In this document: in pieces, positions 45,569 to 57,200 of the stretch
How the letters are laid out: the number at the start of each line of letters is the position of its first letter
Numbering within the stretch: the first letter of the stretch is position 1
NCBI GenBank assembly: GCA_018806985.1
Contig: JADANN010000311.1
Span: forward strand, 434,001-498,000
Origin: Angiostrongylus vasorum
Taxonomy: Eukaryota > Nematoda > Chromadorea > Rhabditida > Metastrongylidae
Reading direction: 5' to 3'
DNA: 64,000 bases
Notes under the pieces: generated by a model
Database searches by the model: none
Told to the model about the DNA's origin: nothing
Seen by the model: only the letters and a program-made list of their open reading frames with translations
Position numbers and translations under genes: made by a program

Positions 45569-48500
45569 GCAACAACAACAACAACAACAACAACTGGTAC
45601 CAACTTCGTGTCATGTCAACAAGGGCAGTTCCTAAGATCTGCTTAGGGTTCTGTCATGTTCACCTGCAACTTCTACATTCACATACACCATTGCCGCTGC
45701 ATTGTTTACCATCTATTCCCACTGGACAAGAAGAATTATCGCATTGACAAAAGCGACCACTGACCTCAAATGAAGAAGAATGACCATATTATTTTTCCTC
45801 AAATATTCCATTTACTAGAATTACTATGGCGAAAAAAGTTGTTTGTCTTGTGTGAATTTAACTACATTCTACAGTTAACAAATGCTGCCGATTGTTTGTT
45901 TAAGAACCTTTGTTAGAACGCTCCTAACTCTCTAGGGAAAACCAAGTTGCCAGAAACTTTAAAGTTTGAAAAAGATTGAACATTCTAAACACAAAAAACT
46001 CTCTGCTTTCAAACGCTTAACTAAGCCTCATTCTTCTAGATTTCTGTAACAAATACTTCATCGTTGGAGCTTAAACGAAGTAAGCCGTTACCGTTGGTAA
46101 GTTGCATTGACACTGCCCACACCGACACACACCTTGCCCTGAGCAGATTGGTGCGCCAGGTGTTCTGGAAAAAAATTAAGAAAACCTTCCGCTCCACTTT
46201 ATTCTTTAAATGGAGCACGAAGTAGCAAATGTAATATCTACAGTCCTACTAATCGTCGTAATTCGAGTTAATGAGCACAGTAAGACTTCAATCGTCCTTT
46301 AGCGGACTAAAACTGCCGAGTCAGATATGGTCTGATTACTCAACACACCAGAAACGAGTTTTCTACGAGAAATTTCAGCCTTATTCTTCTTGTAGATAAA
46401 CTAGCCCTGTGCTCTCTGTAGTCCGTCGTGGTAAAGGTTACTCTTAGCTACGTTTCCAGATGGAAGTATTGAAATCGTTCTCAGTTTGGCAAACTACTGG
46501 TTGGATTGCTCCCGACTTACATTTAACTCCACTTCGACATCTGAGTTATCCTTTAGACACGAAGAAGTGGTAAGGCCAGTGTTTAAGGAAGAAAGGTAAG
46601 ACAGAAGTCACCATTAATAACAGCCAGACGGCTTCGAGATTATGCGATGAAAATAGAAGTAAGATAATAAAAGTACAGGAATTGTTAAGATCCTCCCAAC
46701 GCTTCACCGCCTCACCGTGGCTGGGAGGTGCTCCTGGGTGTCGGACCGCGAGGTACAGCAGGGAGATTCGTCCCCCTGGCAGGATCCCCCAAGCTGAGAA
46801 CGAGTCCGGCGTTTCCATCAGGAAGCCTAGCTAAGAGTAAACCAATACCGGGATCGAGCATCGTCCTCGCACGGTGGCAAATTTCCCTCTGATCCACAAG
46901 GGCTGCGACTGCCTGTGGTGGCGAAGACCTGGGGCAGTCTTTAGCAAGGCTGACTTCGGGATTCCAGGGAACCACAATGGCTTAACCAGCAAATCCCCGA
47001 AAAATGGAGATTATGCTGCGACCCTCACAACTAGTGAGGGCAAGGTGTCCAAGTAAGTAAGCATTGTGGCGAGCAATGAGAAATAGATTATTTATGACAG
47101 CCGGCGACGATCGACTCGATGCTTGGTCTGTGATGAAACTCTGCAACAGTTCTCAAATCCAAAATTGCACCAAGATAAGGTTAAGCTGACCGTTTGATGC
47201 TCTAAGGGTGGTTTGATCCATCACGAAATCCTCAGCACCGGTAGAACTATTGCGACGAAAATTACATTGAGCAAGTCGACAAAATCCGCCAGAAAACTCA
47301 GAGAGTGTGCCCCCATCTTTCTCAACAGTGTAGGACCAATCCTTCTTCGTAATAACATGCGGCGAAACGTCGTATAACCTACACACGGCCACATTTCGCA
47401 AACAGCTGTCTAAACGTTGAGCAACCTGGGCTACCAAAATCTGCCTCATCCACCATACTCCCCCAGGCCTCCAGCCTACCGATTATCACTTCTTCGAGCA
47501 CATCATCGAAAACTTTCTGTGCTGAAAACGCTTTTTTTAACTAGCGAATCTTCGAAAAATGGTGGTTATGCTGGGGCCCACGCAACTAGTGATGACGGGC
47601 CGTTCAAGTATCAAGTATCAAGTAATTGTTAAGATTGACTTTGTTGAACTTATAAAATTCGCTCCAAGATTATAGTTGGGCATTCTTTGTTTGTTTTCTT
47701 CTCCTCTGTTTTGTTCGTACAGTCGATGAAAATGCTCAGAACTACTTGGATACTTGGATACTTGGATACTTCGACGGCCCGTCTTCACGAGCTGTGCGGA
47801 CTCCAGCAAATATGCCATTCGTTCCTTTCTCCCGCTATCGTAGTCCACGGTGGTGGTCTTGTTCGAGCCTGGTAGCGAGTGCGAGGCTCATACCGTGATC
47901 TGCAAAACACTGCAGCTGCGAACACAGCTGATTATCTTTATTTACGAATACGTCGGCCCAACGTATAGTTGGTCGCCGTAGAGGACGTTTGCATTCTCCT
48001 GGAGTCCACTCCACTGTTCTTTTCGTCCATCTGTCGTTTGTTCTTCTCATTATGTGACCAGCCCATCTATGTTTCGCTATCGATATGTATTCTCCTGGAT
48101 CTCGAAGATGTGACAGATTTCGAAGGTCAGAGCTTCGCATTCCGGCTAAATATTGAGAGTGCCGGTTACATTTCAGAAGACATCGTTCAAGCGCTCTGTG
48201 AGTACTGCGAAACATTCTTGACGTGGTTGGAGTATCAACCCACGTCTCTGCAGCACAACAGAGCGCTGGGAGGACCGTAGAATCGAAAGGATGAGCGCGG
48301 ATTTTTGGGACCTTCAGTTGGTCGGTGACCTCTTTGAGAGGTCCGAATGCGGCCCGAACTGCTCACCTTCTTCTATCTAGTTTCTCCTTCATGTTGTTTT
48401 CTATGTTCGTCGATCACCCAAGGTATATATACGAGGTGGTCTCTGCAATGGGAGAGCCATCTAATTCAAGTTTTTCGCCTTCGCACCATGGGTTTTTCAT

Positions 48501-51500
48501 GAACTGGGTTTTCTTTCGATTTATGCGAAGTCCGATCTTTTTCCCCGCTTCGTTCAGCTCGTTGATCATCATCTCTTCTTCGCTAGTATTTTTTTGAGAA
48601 GATGACAATGTCGTCGGCAAAAGGAACGTTTGATAGGAATATTTCATCAATACGTATGCCTTTCCCCATCCCAATCGAGTGACTTCATCATCCACAGCAC
48701 TGCGGCACTGAACAGCTTTGGCGATATTGTGTCGCCCTGTCGAACCCCCTTTTCCTATGAGCAGGGTAAGAGGTCGATGGAAAAGCTGTATTTTCGTAGT
48801 GCAGTCTTGATAACAGTCGGACAGAGTTCTTATGTAGGACGGATCCACTCGTTGGTTGACGAGCGCTGATAGGATTGCATTCGTTTCGACACTGTCAAAC
48901 ACTTTTTCATAGTCTGCAAAGGTTAGGACTAGTGGCAAGTGGCATTCCCGACAAACTTCGCTGACTCCGAACACGGTTTGACTGTGGTCCATGAAGCAAA
49001 ATCCTCTTCGAAATCCTGCTTGCTCGACTGGTGGCGCCTCATCCAGTGTTCTTGATATGCGCGAGAGAATAGTGTTCGCGAAGAGCTTGTAGATTACACT
49101 CAACAAGCATATGGGACGACAGATACGAAGATCCCTTCGGTCTCCTTTCCTTGGCAAGATGATCGTTGGCAACGTCCTCCGCTCTCCTGGGATTTTTTTC
49201 CTATTGAAGGTAGGGTGTCATATGATTTGCATGAACTACATGTAAACTTTGGCTTCCAGCTCTAACGAAGCCGCCGGTAGTATTATCGGCTCCGGGAGTT
49301 GTGCCTCTTTTCATGCTTTCTATCGCAATTCGAACCTCTCGACGGAAGAATTTCAGGTGGTTTTTCTCCATCGGGGATATTCGGGTCTGGAACGGGAGTT
49401 GTGGAACCGAAAATGATAGTGTAAACGTTTCCGTTTTTAATTTCATATCACAATGAGAAGTTCTGATGATCCCATCTTCGTTCATCAGGGGCTGACAGCG
49501 GAACATTATAATCACACAAGTCCTGACGGCATCTTTTTAGACTGCTCCTTTCTCTGCTGCTTCCAATAGTTTCTTCTGCTTGTACCGTTGTAGATCTTCC
49601 TGCAAAGCTCTTCTGCAGCTGGCATTTGTTATTAGCATTGTTAAACGTGTTGCAGTAGGATTAAGCTTCAGTTTCCTTCTCTTTCCGAGCAACTCCTTAG
49701 TTGAGATGAAGATGCGATCCGGTCTTTGCTTGAGGAACTGAGGCGAATTCGGCACTTTTCAGTCCTTCGGCAAGCAGCTTGTAGTCTTCGGTCGGGTCTT
49801 CTTTAATCTGTCAGTCACGCTTGGACAGGACATCGTTCAGAATATTCTCGTCGTATACAGCTAGACTTTTCTTCGTAGTCGATGAAGAGGGTTCCTTTCC
49901 AGCTCGCGGCTGAATTGAATCTTCGCGCGAAGAAGGCGGCGATCGGAACCAGTACAGAATGACGGGACTACGGTTGTGTCAAGTAGGCACCATCTTCTGT
50001 TTGTCAGAATGTGGTCGATCGCCGCATGAGTCATGCCGTTGGGTGACTCCCATGTCCAGCGGCGGCTTTCTTCCTTCTGGAAAAACGAGTTTCCATGGAA
50101 GAGACGTGCTGCGGGCAGGATTTCAGCGAGACGGTTCTAATTCTCATTTCTTCCTCCTAATCCAAAATTTCCGACCCTGTATTCGCTCTCGTTGCCCTTT
50201 CCTATTCTGGCGTTGAAGTTTATTATTGCGGATGACTTTCTCCAACTGATAGTAGAACGCATTTAATTCGTACTCATCAGCTGCATCAGTCAGAGAGTAG
50301 CAGTTGATGATAGTGGTCTTTTTATAATGCGACAGTTGGAGACGGAGGACGGCTATGCCAGGGGAACGGATCTTGTGTTAGTCGACGAGAAGGGAAATGG
50401 ACGGGTCGACTTGACAAAGCCTGCGCCGCCAACATTTCGTGACGGGACCTTTTCTCCACGAGTCACAAGGCTCGCGTTGTTTAGTTGGTGTGTGTCGGTA
50501 TTCTTGATTTTTTCTTTCTTGTAATGCGATCACATGAAATTCAATGCGATCTGCGGCTACAAGAAGGGAGTGAAGATCGGCGTCTGTGAAGAGTGTTCTG
50601 GCACTATACGTGCATAGTAAGAAACAATCTCCATGGCGTGTCGTGCGTGTGTTCGTCAGATCCGGTTCCATTGACGTCCTGCGTAACCCAAGATTTTCTG
50701 GCCTCTCACCGGTCGTCTCACTGCCTGACATCATAGGCGGTGCAGCCAGTGTGCGGAGTACTGAGGCTGGCCTATTGCTGGTCGTGCAGGTTGGTCCTTC
50801 CTGGAGTCCTTACTTAACTTTGCATGGGCATATGCAGGTCTTCACCACTATGTGGATATGAGGGAGGTGTGTTTTCGGCGACGAATCCTTCGCTAGGTCG
50901 TCCTACTAGTTGATTCGGAGAGGTATTAAAATCGAAATCAGAAACGAAACTAAAGGGAAGTGTGTTTTCGGCGACGAATCCTGCGCTCGGTCTTCCTATT
51001 AGTTGATACGGGTAGATGTAAAAATCGAAATCAGAAACGAAAGTAGGAATGAAAAAGTCACCAACCGCTCAATGACGATGTAAAAGCCCAATCGGAATGA
51101 GTTTACCTACTGAATACCAGTTTTTATATCCCCCCTATACGCCCTGGAACCGTAGCACTGCGGGAGATTCGTCGCTACCAGCCAATGGTGGTGTGAAGAA
51201 GTCTCATCATCGCTATCGCTTAGAACTACTAGCAAAAACCTACGAAGCGAGAAGTTGCGATCTTACTCTCGACATCTGTCTTCCAATTCTACAGCATTCT
51301 TTACCCCGTAGGTAGCCAATGGACATTCACATTTATCTCCTCCTCGAGTTGCTTCACAAACGCACTGACCACAAATAAGATTACCGTGTTGATGGCATAA
51401 GGGCGAATTTTTCTCCTGTAATTGAAAAAAACAGCAAAGTCGAAACTAGTTTAAAAAATATTGCAAGGAAATTTAGTTTGTTACCTGCTGACTGGGTTTT

Positions 51501-54500
51501 TCACATTCGCAACCACATAGTGGTGTGATGTAGAGAGCAGAAACTGTTGTATAACCGTGGACTCCTACCGATATGGCTGCGTCAGCGCCATCGCGGCATT
51601 CCAGAAGAGTGATCTTAAATAAGTTGCTAGTAACAGACTGACCAAGGAAACGATGGCTAGCTCAAAATAGTGATAGAAGAGACGGTAATTTTTCACTTTC
51701 TTCAACAAAAGATCTCAGGTCTAGGTGAATTGGAAGCTTTCCATCTTGATTTTTTCTTCACCTCATCAGCAATTTCCCATAAAATGCTTACTTTAATTAA
51801 ATAACAACTTTACTAATTTTCTTATTTTACTGAGCTTGTTCAGCGCCATTTTTCTCGGAAAAGTGACTTCAGTGGTTGGTAAAAGAAGGCTACGAAAAGC
51901 TTTTTCCCGTAGATACCTTAATACCCTAACATGTCTCAGTGAGGCTATTTCATTTTCCTTTGTAGTACGAAGTTGAACAGTACCCGGAGAGCGTCGCCTC
52001 ATCGATCCATTCTCTATGGAGATGGTGAGAAAAAAAATGGAAGAGTTGTATCGCTGTAAAGCAGCAGCGATGACATTTTCGCTAGGATTTTTTTTGTTGA
52101 ACGGGTTCACACTTGGTTCAAAAACTGTGGAAAACGACAGTAGTTTCGAACTTAGGTTGCCATTTACTATTTTTGTAGTAAGCAAAGATTAGGATCCAAA
52201 GTGGATAGTACAGTTAATGAGCTTCCTTAACACTTTGAATGTAGGCAATGAAGTTGCACTTCTGCCTGTGTAGCGTTTGCCAAACAACTACTAGTGTGAT
52301 GAGGTTATTTCACTATTTTATAGCCTAGAACACCGCAACACGAAGGCCGGATGTTATTGCGAAAGTAAGTTTTTTCTGTTGACTGCGTAGACTTTTTTTC
52401 TACGTAGTATTAAGATCGCTGTCTAGTGCATTCCCCTGCTTGTCACCAGATGCAGTCGTCAGTTGTCATGAATTGGAAAGAGTTTTCGTCCTTGCGACTA
52501 GGTTTTTTAGAATAGCAACTAATAATAGCACATAGTTATGACAGCAAATCAGGTCTATTTCTATTTAGGTTTCTGTGCAGAAATGTTGAATATCCAAGCT
52601 TGGGTGGCTGTTATTGCTATAAATTAACCCCACGCACATCGAATTATGATGATTTTCGAAAATCTAACTCATGTGCACAGGCATGATTTTCCACTTACTT
52701 TGATTTTGAAGTTAAGTTTTTGTCCTTCTTTTATTCCTGGACAGTGCTTTGTTTCCATCTCTCGCCTGAAATAACATAAATTGGGAAAATTGTAAATTTA
52801 TTTGACATGGTTAGGAAAACTAGTATCTAAATGATACCTGTTTTCTGAGCCAGATTTTCAAATGAAAGTTTCTGTATATAAAAAAAATTCGCACAAGAAG
52901 AATGAGAGGAGAGTGAGGGCTATCCTGCCTCTTAAGCTATTGATTGACTGTTGTTCTTATAAAGGGAAATAGGAATTTACCCATTACATTCGACGAAAAA
53001 TTCCATGTTAACGCCGAGCTTCTTGTATTCGCTTGTTTGAACCATAAAATCCCTGACGTCATATCCAGGAGGCGGCTTACGATGCAAATATTTGTATGGC
53101 ACACTCAATGAATCTCCTGAAGAAAACATTTAACAAAAATATGATTCTAGATTGGCGATAAGAATCTGCTAAGAAAAACGTCTTGCCCTATTTATGAAAC
53201 GTCGGGTAGTTTGTATTTCGGAATAGATCATGGGCAGAGTGTTTAATAAATTGTTCACATTGATAGTGTCTTATATCCAAAATATAAGGATGCTAGTTGT
53301 TTTACAGCAATATTGGTAGTGTTTGATATTATCTCGCCAAAGTGTGTTCTCTAAAAATAACTCTTCACAGCAGTTTCTGTGTATTTGAGATGGCATGACA
53401 AAACAGATCTTTTTCACACTGTTCTTTTTAGTAGAAGAATCAGAAAGAGACAGCTTGAAATATTCATATGTGGAGTTGTGGACTGCGTGTACCTGGTTTC
53501 ATTCTGAGCACAACTTGTTGGGGTTCGATTTGAACGATCGACTTCCCAGAACCCGGTGATCCAAGAGGCATATTCTGGAAAAACATCTCGGTATGGCTAT
53601 GATACGGTCCACTCATTACATAGTTGTGTTCACTGCGCTTTCATTTCAGTGATTTGAGAATGGTCTTTGCACACTATCATAAGCATCCGTTTGCTTAGTC
53701 AACATTTTTATCTACATAAACTAATGAGGTATATCATAACGAAGGATAAAAGCGCTTCCAGATGCGCATACAAAGAAAAAACCTCAAGATACGCATTCAG
53801 GGATATTCTAGACAATATTTCTTTAATGATTTGTAAGCACGAAATCATTATCGCTCAGTAAATTAAAGAAAAATACGATAATGGATCTGGTTCAGTCACT
53901 GGAGATGATTCATTTCAGCTAATTTTTACTAATTTATAAACTAGGGCCGTGCAGAATGATGTGTAAAGTTTCTTTCACTGAGGTCTTGTTCTATAGTTTT
54001 GCGAAAAGCTTCAAAAAGAGAGAAAAGTCTTTCAGTCACTAGTTTGCGTTATTAGTCGATTTCCCAATATATTTTTTCAATACTAATTTTCCAAATAGAT
54101 CCTAGGAATGGAACCAAAAATAAATGAAAAAAGTTATTGGGACGCCGCCCATGTTGATCGATGACGTAGGCTCAGGAAATAGATGGCAGCATTTAGGAGA
54201 GGTGCAAAGAATTTATTTTTATCCATCATAGACGATGATATTTTCTGAAAATTCTGCAGATTCGGAGAATAGGGGAAACCTGTTTGTCTAACAGAAGGTG
54301 GAACCTAATGGTAGAACTATTTCTATACGCTATGCTACTTCGTCATTGATATTGGTTGCACAAAAAAGAATCTTTTTTGAAAACTCACATGTGGGCCGAT
54401 ACGAATCTCGGTGGCGGGTGAATACAAATATGATGGATTACAGGTTTCCGGTGTAAACGCTGACCTAATTTGACATCGTTTTTGCTCAGTTGTGTGCTGA

Positions 54501-55619
54501 AAATCCGCCAAATAGGTTTCTGGTATTCTTTGCTTCCACATGAATAGAACTTAATTGAGTTCTCATTTGCACAAAAAATCATGTATATCCTAGCACATTT
54601 TCTAAAATCGACATTGGTATGTTTCTGGTTTAGCAAGGTTCATTTCTCTCCATTTCTGAAGGACCCCGCGCCAATACACCTATTCCAAGTCCTCAACGCA
54701 GACGATCATTGTCGGAGGAATGCCATCTTGCGATCAGATTTCTTTCAGTAAGTGTCTGCGATTGCTGGCATTTAGCTATGCTTAACATTTCTAACTCTTC
54801 GATACACATTTCAATTGGAGACATAGGAAAATCCAGCCAAGATCCAGCAGTCACGCAAAATAAGGGAAAAAGAACGTTGGAAAAAAAAACAACTACACGG
54901 CAATTAAAATTCGGTGACAAGTCAAAATTACACTGAGACGATTTTAGCTTGAGCTTTAAAAGACATCTTTTAAAAAAAAGTATAGCTATACGGTGAAGTG
55001 GTTAACAAATAATAAAGAAATAGTATGAATAAATTTTAGATCGCAACGAAAGCCATGGAATTTTTTTAAATCCTTATTCTTCATTAATATTATAACGAAA
55101 AGTCCATGTAGAGTTTCAAGTGTGAATTCTTTATCCTTGAGGAGAGTTTTTATAAAATTCAAAGCCTCTACAGTAACCCGTATTGATAAGAGTACAGTAG
55201 TAAAGTGGTGTAAATAGGTTCCTATTTACTGGGAAATTGGTTTCGGGGACGATGGTCTGTTCCTCGTCTTTTGGTATTTTCTCAGAAATCATCCTAGCGG
55301 TCCTTAGGACTAGAGTTTTCAACGTGAATGCTAAAGCAATCTACAGACCTAAATTTTTTAACAAACCCGGTAAAATGAGCCAAAAAATAATATTACCGGA
55401 TCGCGGCACCACGCACAATCTGGGTGTTGCTTTATGCATTGGCTACAGCTTGCTTGTGCTTCCATCGATTCGCAAAGAGCAGAAGAGTCATCACACATCA
55501 CTGGAAAAAAGTTTCCAGAGACAAAGTGGAAAGAAATTCGAAATGGGAACAAAGACCATAAGCGCCAGTTACGTACCAAATTCGTGAAGAGCCGGCAGAA
55601 ACAACAGTAGAAGCCACAT
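43470..55619 (-). CDS. Integrin-beta-like protein lacking the beta-I domain, 14 exons
   Basis: Exons: 55619-55577, 55500-55397, 54496-54389, 53574-53493, 53116-52981, 52765-52699, 51613-51485, 51415-51267, 46164-46092, 45764-45664, 44284-44215, 44012-43923, 43796-43707, 43637-43470. All phases agree, giving 469 residues. Residues 1-14 are a signal peptide ([14 protein letters not shown]). About 16-80 is a PSI domain ([17 protein letters not shown]). About 95-205 is the hybrid domain ([16 protein letters not shown], then [17 protein letters not shown]). 216-382 is a CGCEC lead-in and I-EGF modules ([56 protein letters not shown]). 385-449 is an acidic Pro/Thr/Glu stalk. 450-469 is hydrophobic ([10 protein letters not shown]). 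The hybrid halves join through about 40 residues, so the roughly 240-residue ligand-binding beta-I domain with its MIDAS is absent. So are the tail region, an ordinary membrane segment and NPxY motifs. A GPI-anchored or secreted surface protein is inferred. CTTTTCCAG eight bases before the ATG suggests trans-splicing. Confidence 0.88.
44586..44610 (-). ncRNA. Hammerhead-like core of the intronic Penelope element
   Basis: CTGAAGA, then AGG with loop AAAAGTGG and CC, then GAAAC on the minus strand. All conserved core bases are present, but stem II has only two strong pairs and the outer stems are not convincing. Confidence 0.45.
45484..45592 (+). repeat. (CAA)n microsatellite
   Basis: About 36 near-perfect CAA units with a few CAG. 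It belongs to the right-hand module of the Penelope element and translates to poly-Asn or poly-Gln in chance frames. It is not coding here because it lies in an intron. Confidence 0.9.
46690..47060 (+). repeat. GC-rich interspersed repeat fragment, probably non-LTR-derived
   Basis: GC content jumps over 46690-47060. The end (CCCCGAAAAATGGAGATTATGC, then CACAACTAGTGAGGGC, then AAGTAAGTAAG) closely resembles 47540-47625. It is therefore likely the 3' part of a retrotransposon related to RTE copy 3. Open minus frames here have no recognisable domain. Confidence 0.5.
47095..47535 (+). mobile_element. Mariner-family transposase fragment, decayed
   Basis: Plus strand, in several frames: VCDE near 47135 (first catalytic Asp region), [11 protein letters not shown] near 47215, [10 protein letters not shown] near 47345 (the usual LHDNARPHV site with the catalytic Asp changed), [16 protein letters not shown] near 47420-47467, then [12 protein letters not shown] near 47480 in another frame (third Asp site). 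Stops and frameshifts kill it. Hookworms are known to carry mariners such as bandit; assignment to that lineage is not tested. It lies in intron 8 of the integrin-like gene. Confidence 0.75.
47538..47627 (+). repeat. Short retrotransposon 3' end with tail repeat
   Basis: CGAAAAATGGTGGTTATGCT, GACGGGCCGTTC, then AAGTATC repeated. The GGGCCGT plus AAGTATC end is the same as the 3' end of RTE copy 3, here in the opposite orientation. Confidence 0.6.
47738..50870 (-). mobile_element. RTE-type non-LTR retrotransposon, decayed copy 3, different subfamily
   Basis: Minus strand: EN start 50734-50378 ([34 protein letters not shown]). The middle is poorly open to about 49540. The linker and RT start lie at 49515-49201 ([13 protein letters not shown]). 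RT runs 49172-48414 ([40 protein letters not shown]). The catalytic PFADDIVIF lies in a shifted frame near 48605-48624. The C-terminal region is 48215-47835 ([31 protein letters not shown]). The 3' end has CTTGGATA-type tail units at 47738-47775. Copies 1 and 2 differ clearly in sequence, so this is another subfamily. It sits in intron 8 of the integrin-like gene on the same strand. Confidence 0.85.
50873..51050 (-). repeat. Two-unit tandem repeat of about 85 bases
   Basis: GTGTGTTTTCGGCGACGAAT opens each unit (50873 and 50957) and AAATCGAAATCAGAAACGAA closes each. The units differ at several positions. It lies between the 5' end of RTE copy 3 and exon 8 of the integrin-like gene. Confidence 0.8.
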
Positions 55620-55627
55620 TTTTATGT

Positions 55628-55640
55628 CTGGAAAAGTGTG
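55628..55640 (-). promoter_or_regulatory. Probable spliced-leader trans-splice acceptor of the integrin-like gene
   Basis: The minus strand reads CACACTTTTCCAG, then ACATAAAA, then the start ATG. A strong 3' splice site with no upstream exon and only eight bases of leader is typical of nematode SL addition. Confidence 0.6.
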
Positions 55641-57200
55641 GAACAATACGACGAAAACGCATTCACATCATGTAAACTTAAACGAATTGGATTTTATTTG
55701 CTCATCAAAAACATAGGCAACTATCTATAAAGTGGTATGAAATTGCCAACAAGCAAAATTCATTTACATGAACCCTCGAAGGCTGTAAATTTGGATTTAG
55801 CCTGACTGTTGTCTTAATTTTTAGTTGTAGTGGTTTCACATGAAAGCACATCACACATTGTGTTGCGCATCCTTTGGTTTATGTGTGTATGATAAAACTC
55901 TGTGTATATCATTCTATGAAAGTGGTATAAGAGGTGATCTTGACACCAGAACGGCTCAGTTACATTCACCTCCCTTATTCTTCAGAGCTTGAGCCATGAA
56001 TGATTGCTTGTGAGTGTGAATGTCGGACTCATGAGGTGACTTGACGTAAAGAAACGTAAAGAATCAGCTTGTCTTTGACTTTTCGTAGAGTTGCTCATGT
56101 GTTTCGTTCATTTCAGGGAAACGAAGGGCATCACAGTTTTCGTATTATGTTCCTTATTTCCACTTTTCTTGAAGAATGAACACATTGGGTAGCTCGCAAA
56201 GGTCTAGCGTAGGAGATTGGTGTAATTACGGATAGCTTCTCGTGCAATCGCAGAGAATGAGTGGAGCTTATTTTTATGTTATCGCAGGTCTACGAAAAGC
56301 AAAAGTAAATTCAAGTCATGTTTTGTTTCATTGCAAGTAAGTGACAACCAACAGGAGATGAACTTCGCGTTTAACTAGCTCGAAATCTATTGCAGGAGGG
56401 TTATCAGTGCTAATGAAATTTAACAACCAAGATTTACCAATAAAGGGAAGAGGGAACAGTTACCAGAAAAAGCGCGGTGCTTTATAAAAACCTTTGAGGA
56501 ACGAAGACATTAGTCATACAATATCTGCCTAAAGTGAGAGGGAGGACAGTGAAATACTACAGCGCGACGCGAATGATTGGCTTTGAAACATTATGACACG
56601 CGAGCACTTCTATTAACAGAACAGCAAGCATAGTGATATCTTCTCGGAAATTTGCTTCCAGACTACACACCCTTACTATTAGCATCATTATGATGAAAAA
56701 TGTTAGTACAACACAAAACTACCAGCGCTGATTCAATTATATGGAAAATCATTGTGTGAAGACCAAACAAACAGAAGATCTTCGACTACTAATAATATTA
56801 ATGGTGACAATACTAGTAACCACAACAGCAACGACAACAAAAAGTAGTAATAGCAATTCCCTCTATAGTTGTTTGATTTTAGAATTAAGGATAAGAAAGG
56901 TGTGACCGTCAGTGATACTAGGAATTTTCTACAAGTAACCCTGTTGACATTCTCGTTCTGGAATATGAAGTATGAGGTGAAGGCTTCATGGAAAACAGTA
57001 GAACGAGTGTACATCCACCTTCACGTTCCTCACACATCAGATATTGGTTTTCTTTTTTATCTCACATAATATAAACCACATCGCTACAATTATATAACTC
57101 ATATTATTAGTACTAAGCACAGGTTCAGCTTCGCTAGACGCATATCAGGGAAAAAACACTAACAGCGAAAGATTTGTGATAGTACGACTCAAGTGACGAG
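55640..57200. other. Mostly empty; one plus-strand exon candidate
   Basis: 56874-57069 follows the acceptor-like TTGTTTGATTTTAG and is open for 65 codons (IKDKKGVTVSDTRNFLQVTL). The opposite strand is also open over 93 codons. The rest has no feature I can support. Confidence 0.25.

Larger units (their letters stand above)
44515..45640 (-). mobile_element. Penelope-like element in intron 10, with inverted terminal hammerhead-like modules
   Basis: The inner minus strand keeps GIY-YIG endonuclease relics in shifted frames: [10 protein letters not shown] near 45030, then [16 protein letters not shown] and [12 protein letters not shown] near 44850. The same order occurs in the 27 kb element. Each end carries one module pointing outward. 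Left: core CTGAAGA...CCGAAAC (44610-44586, minus), a short CAA tract, end AACTGCCTTTGTTGAGCTGA at 44518. Right: CTGAAGA (45446-45452) with a mutated GAGAT in place of GAAAC, a long CAA tract, end GTCAACAAGGGCAGTT at about 45633. Inverted terminal repeats are a known variant in Penelope-like elements. The coding part is dead. Confidence 0.72.

Noticed and set aside
45427..45747. 106-codon plus frame rich in asparagine (and 64-codon poly-Val minus frame)
   Set aside because: Both frames only translate the CAA/TTG microsatellite within an integrin-like intron; the real exon here (45764-45664) is on the minus strand in another frame.
46546..46975. Two minus frames of about 90 codons, Pro/Gly/Arg-rich
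   Set aside because: They reflect the GC-rich retrotransposon fragment; there is no start context, splice site or domain.
55131..55322. Minus frame [20 protein letters not shown], which looks like an integrin linker exon
   Set aside because: The real continuation of the PSI domain is the exon at 54496-54389, which joins in phase; using this block would break the frame and the Cys pattern.
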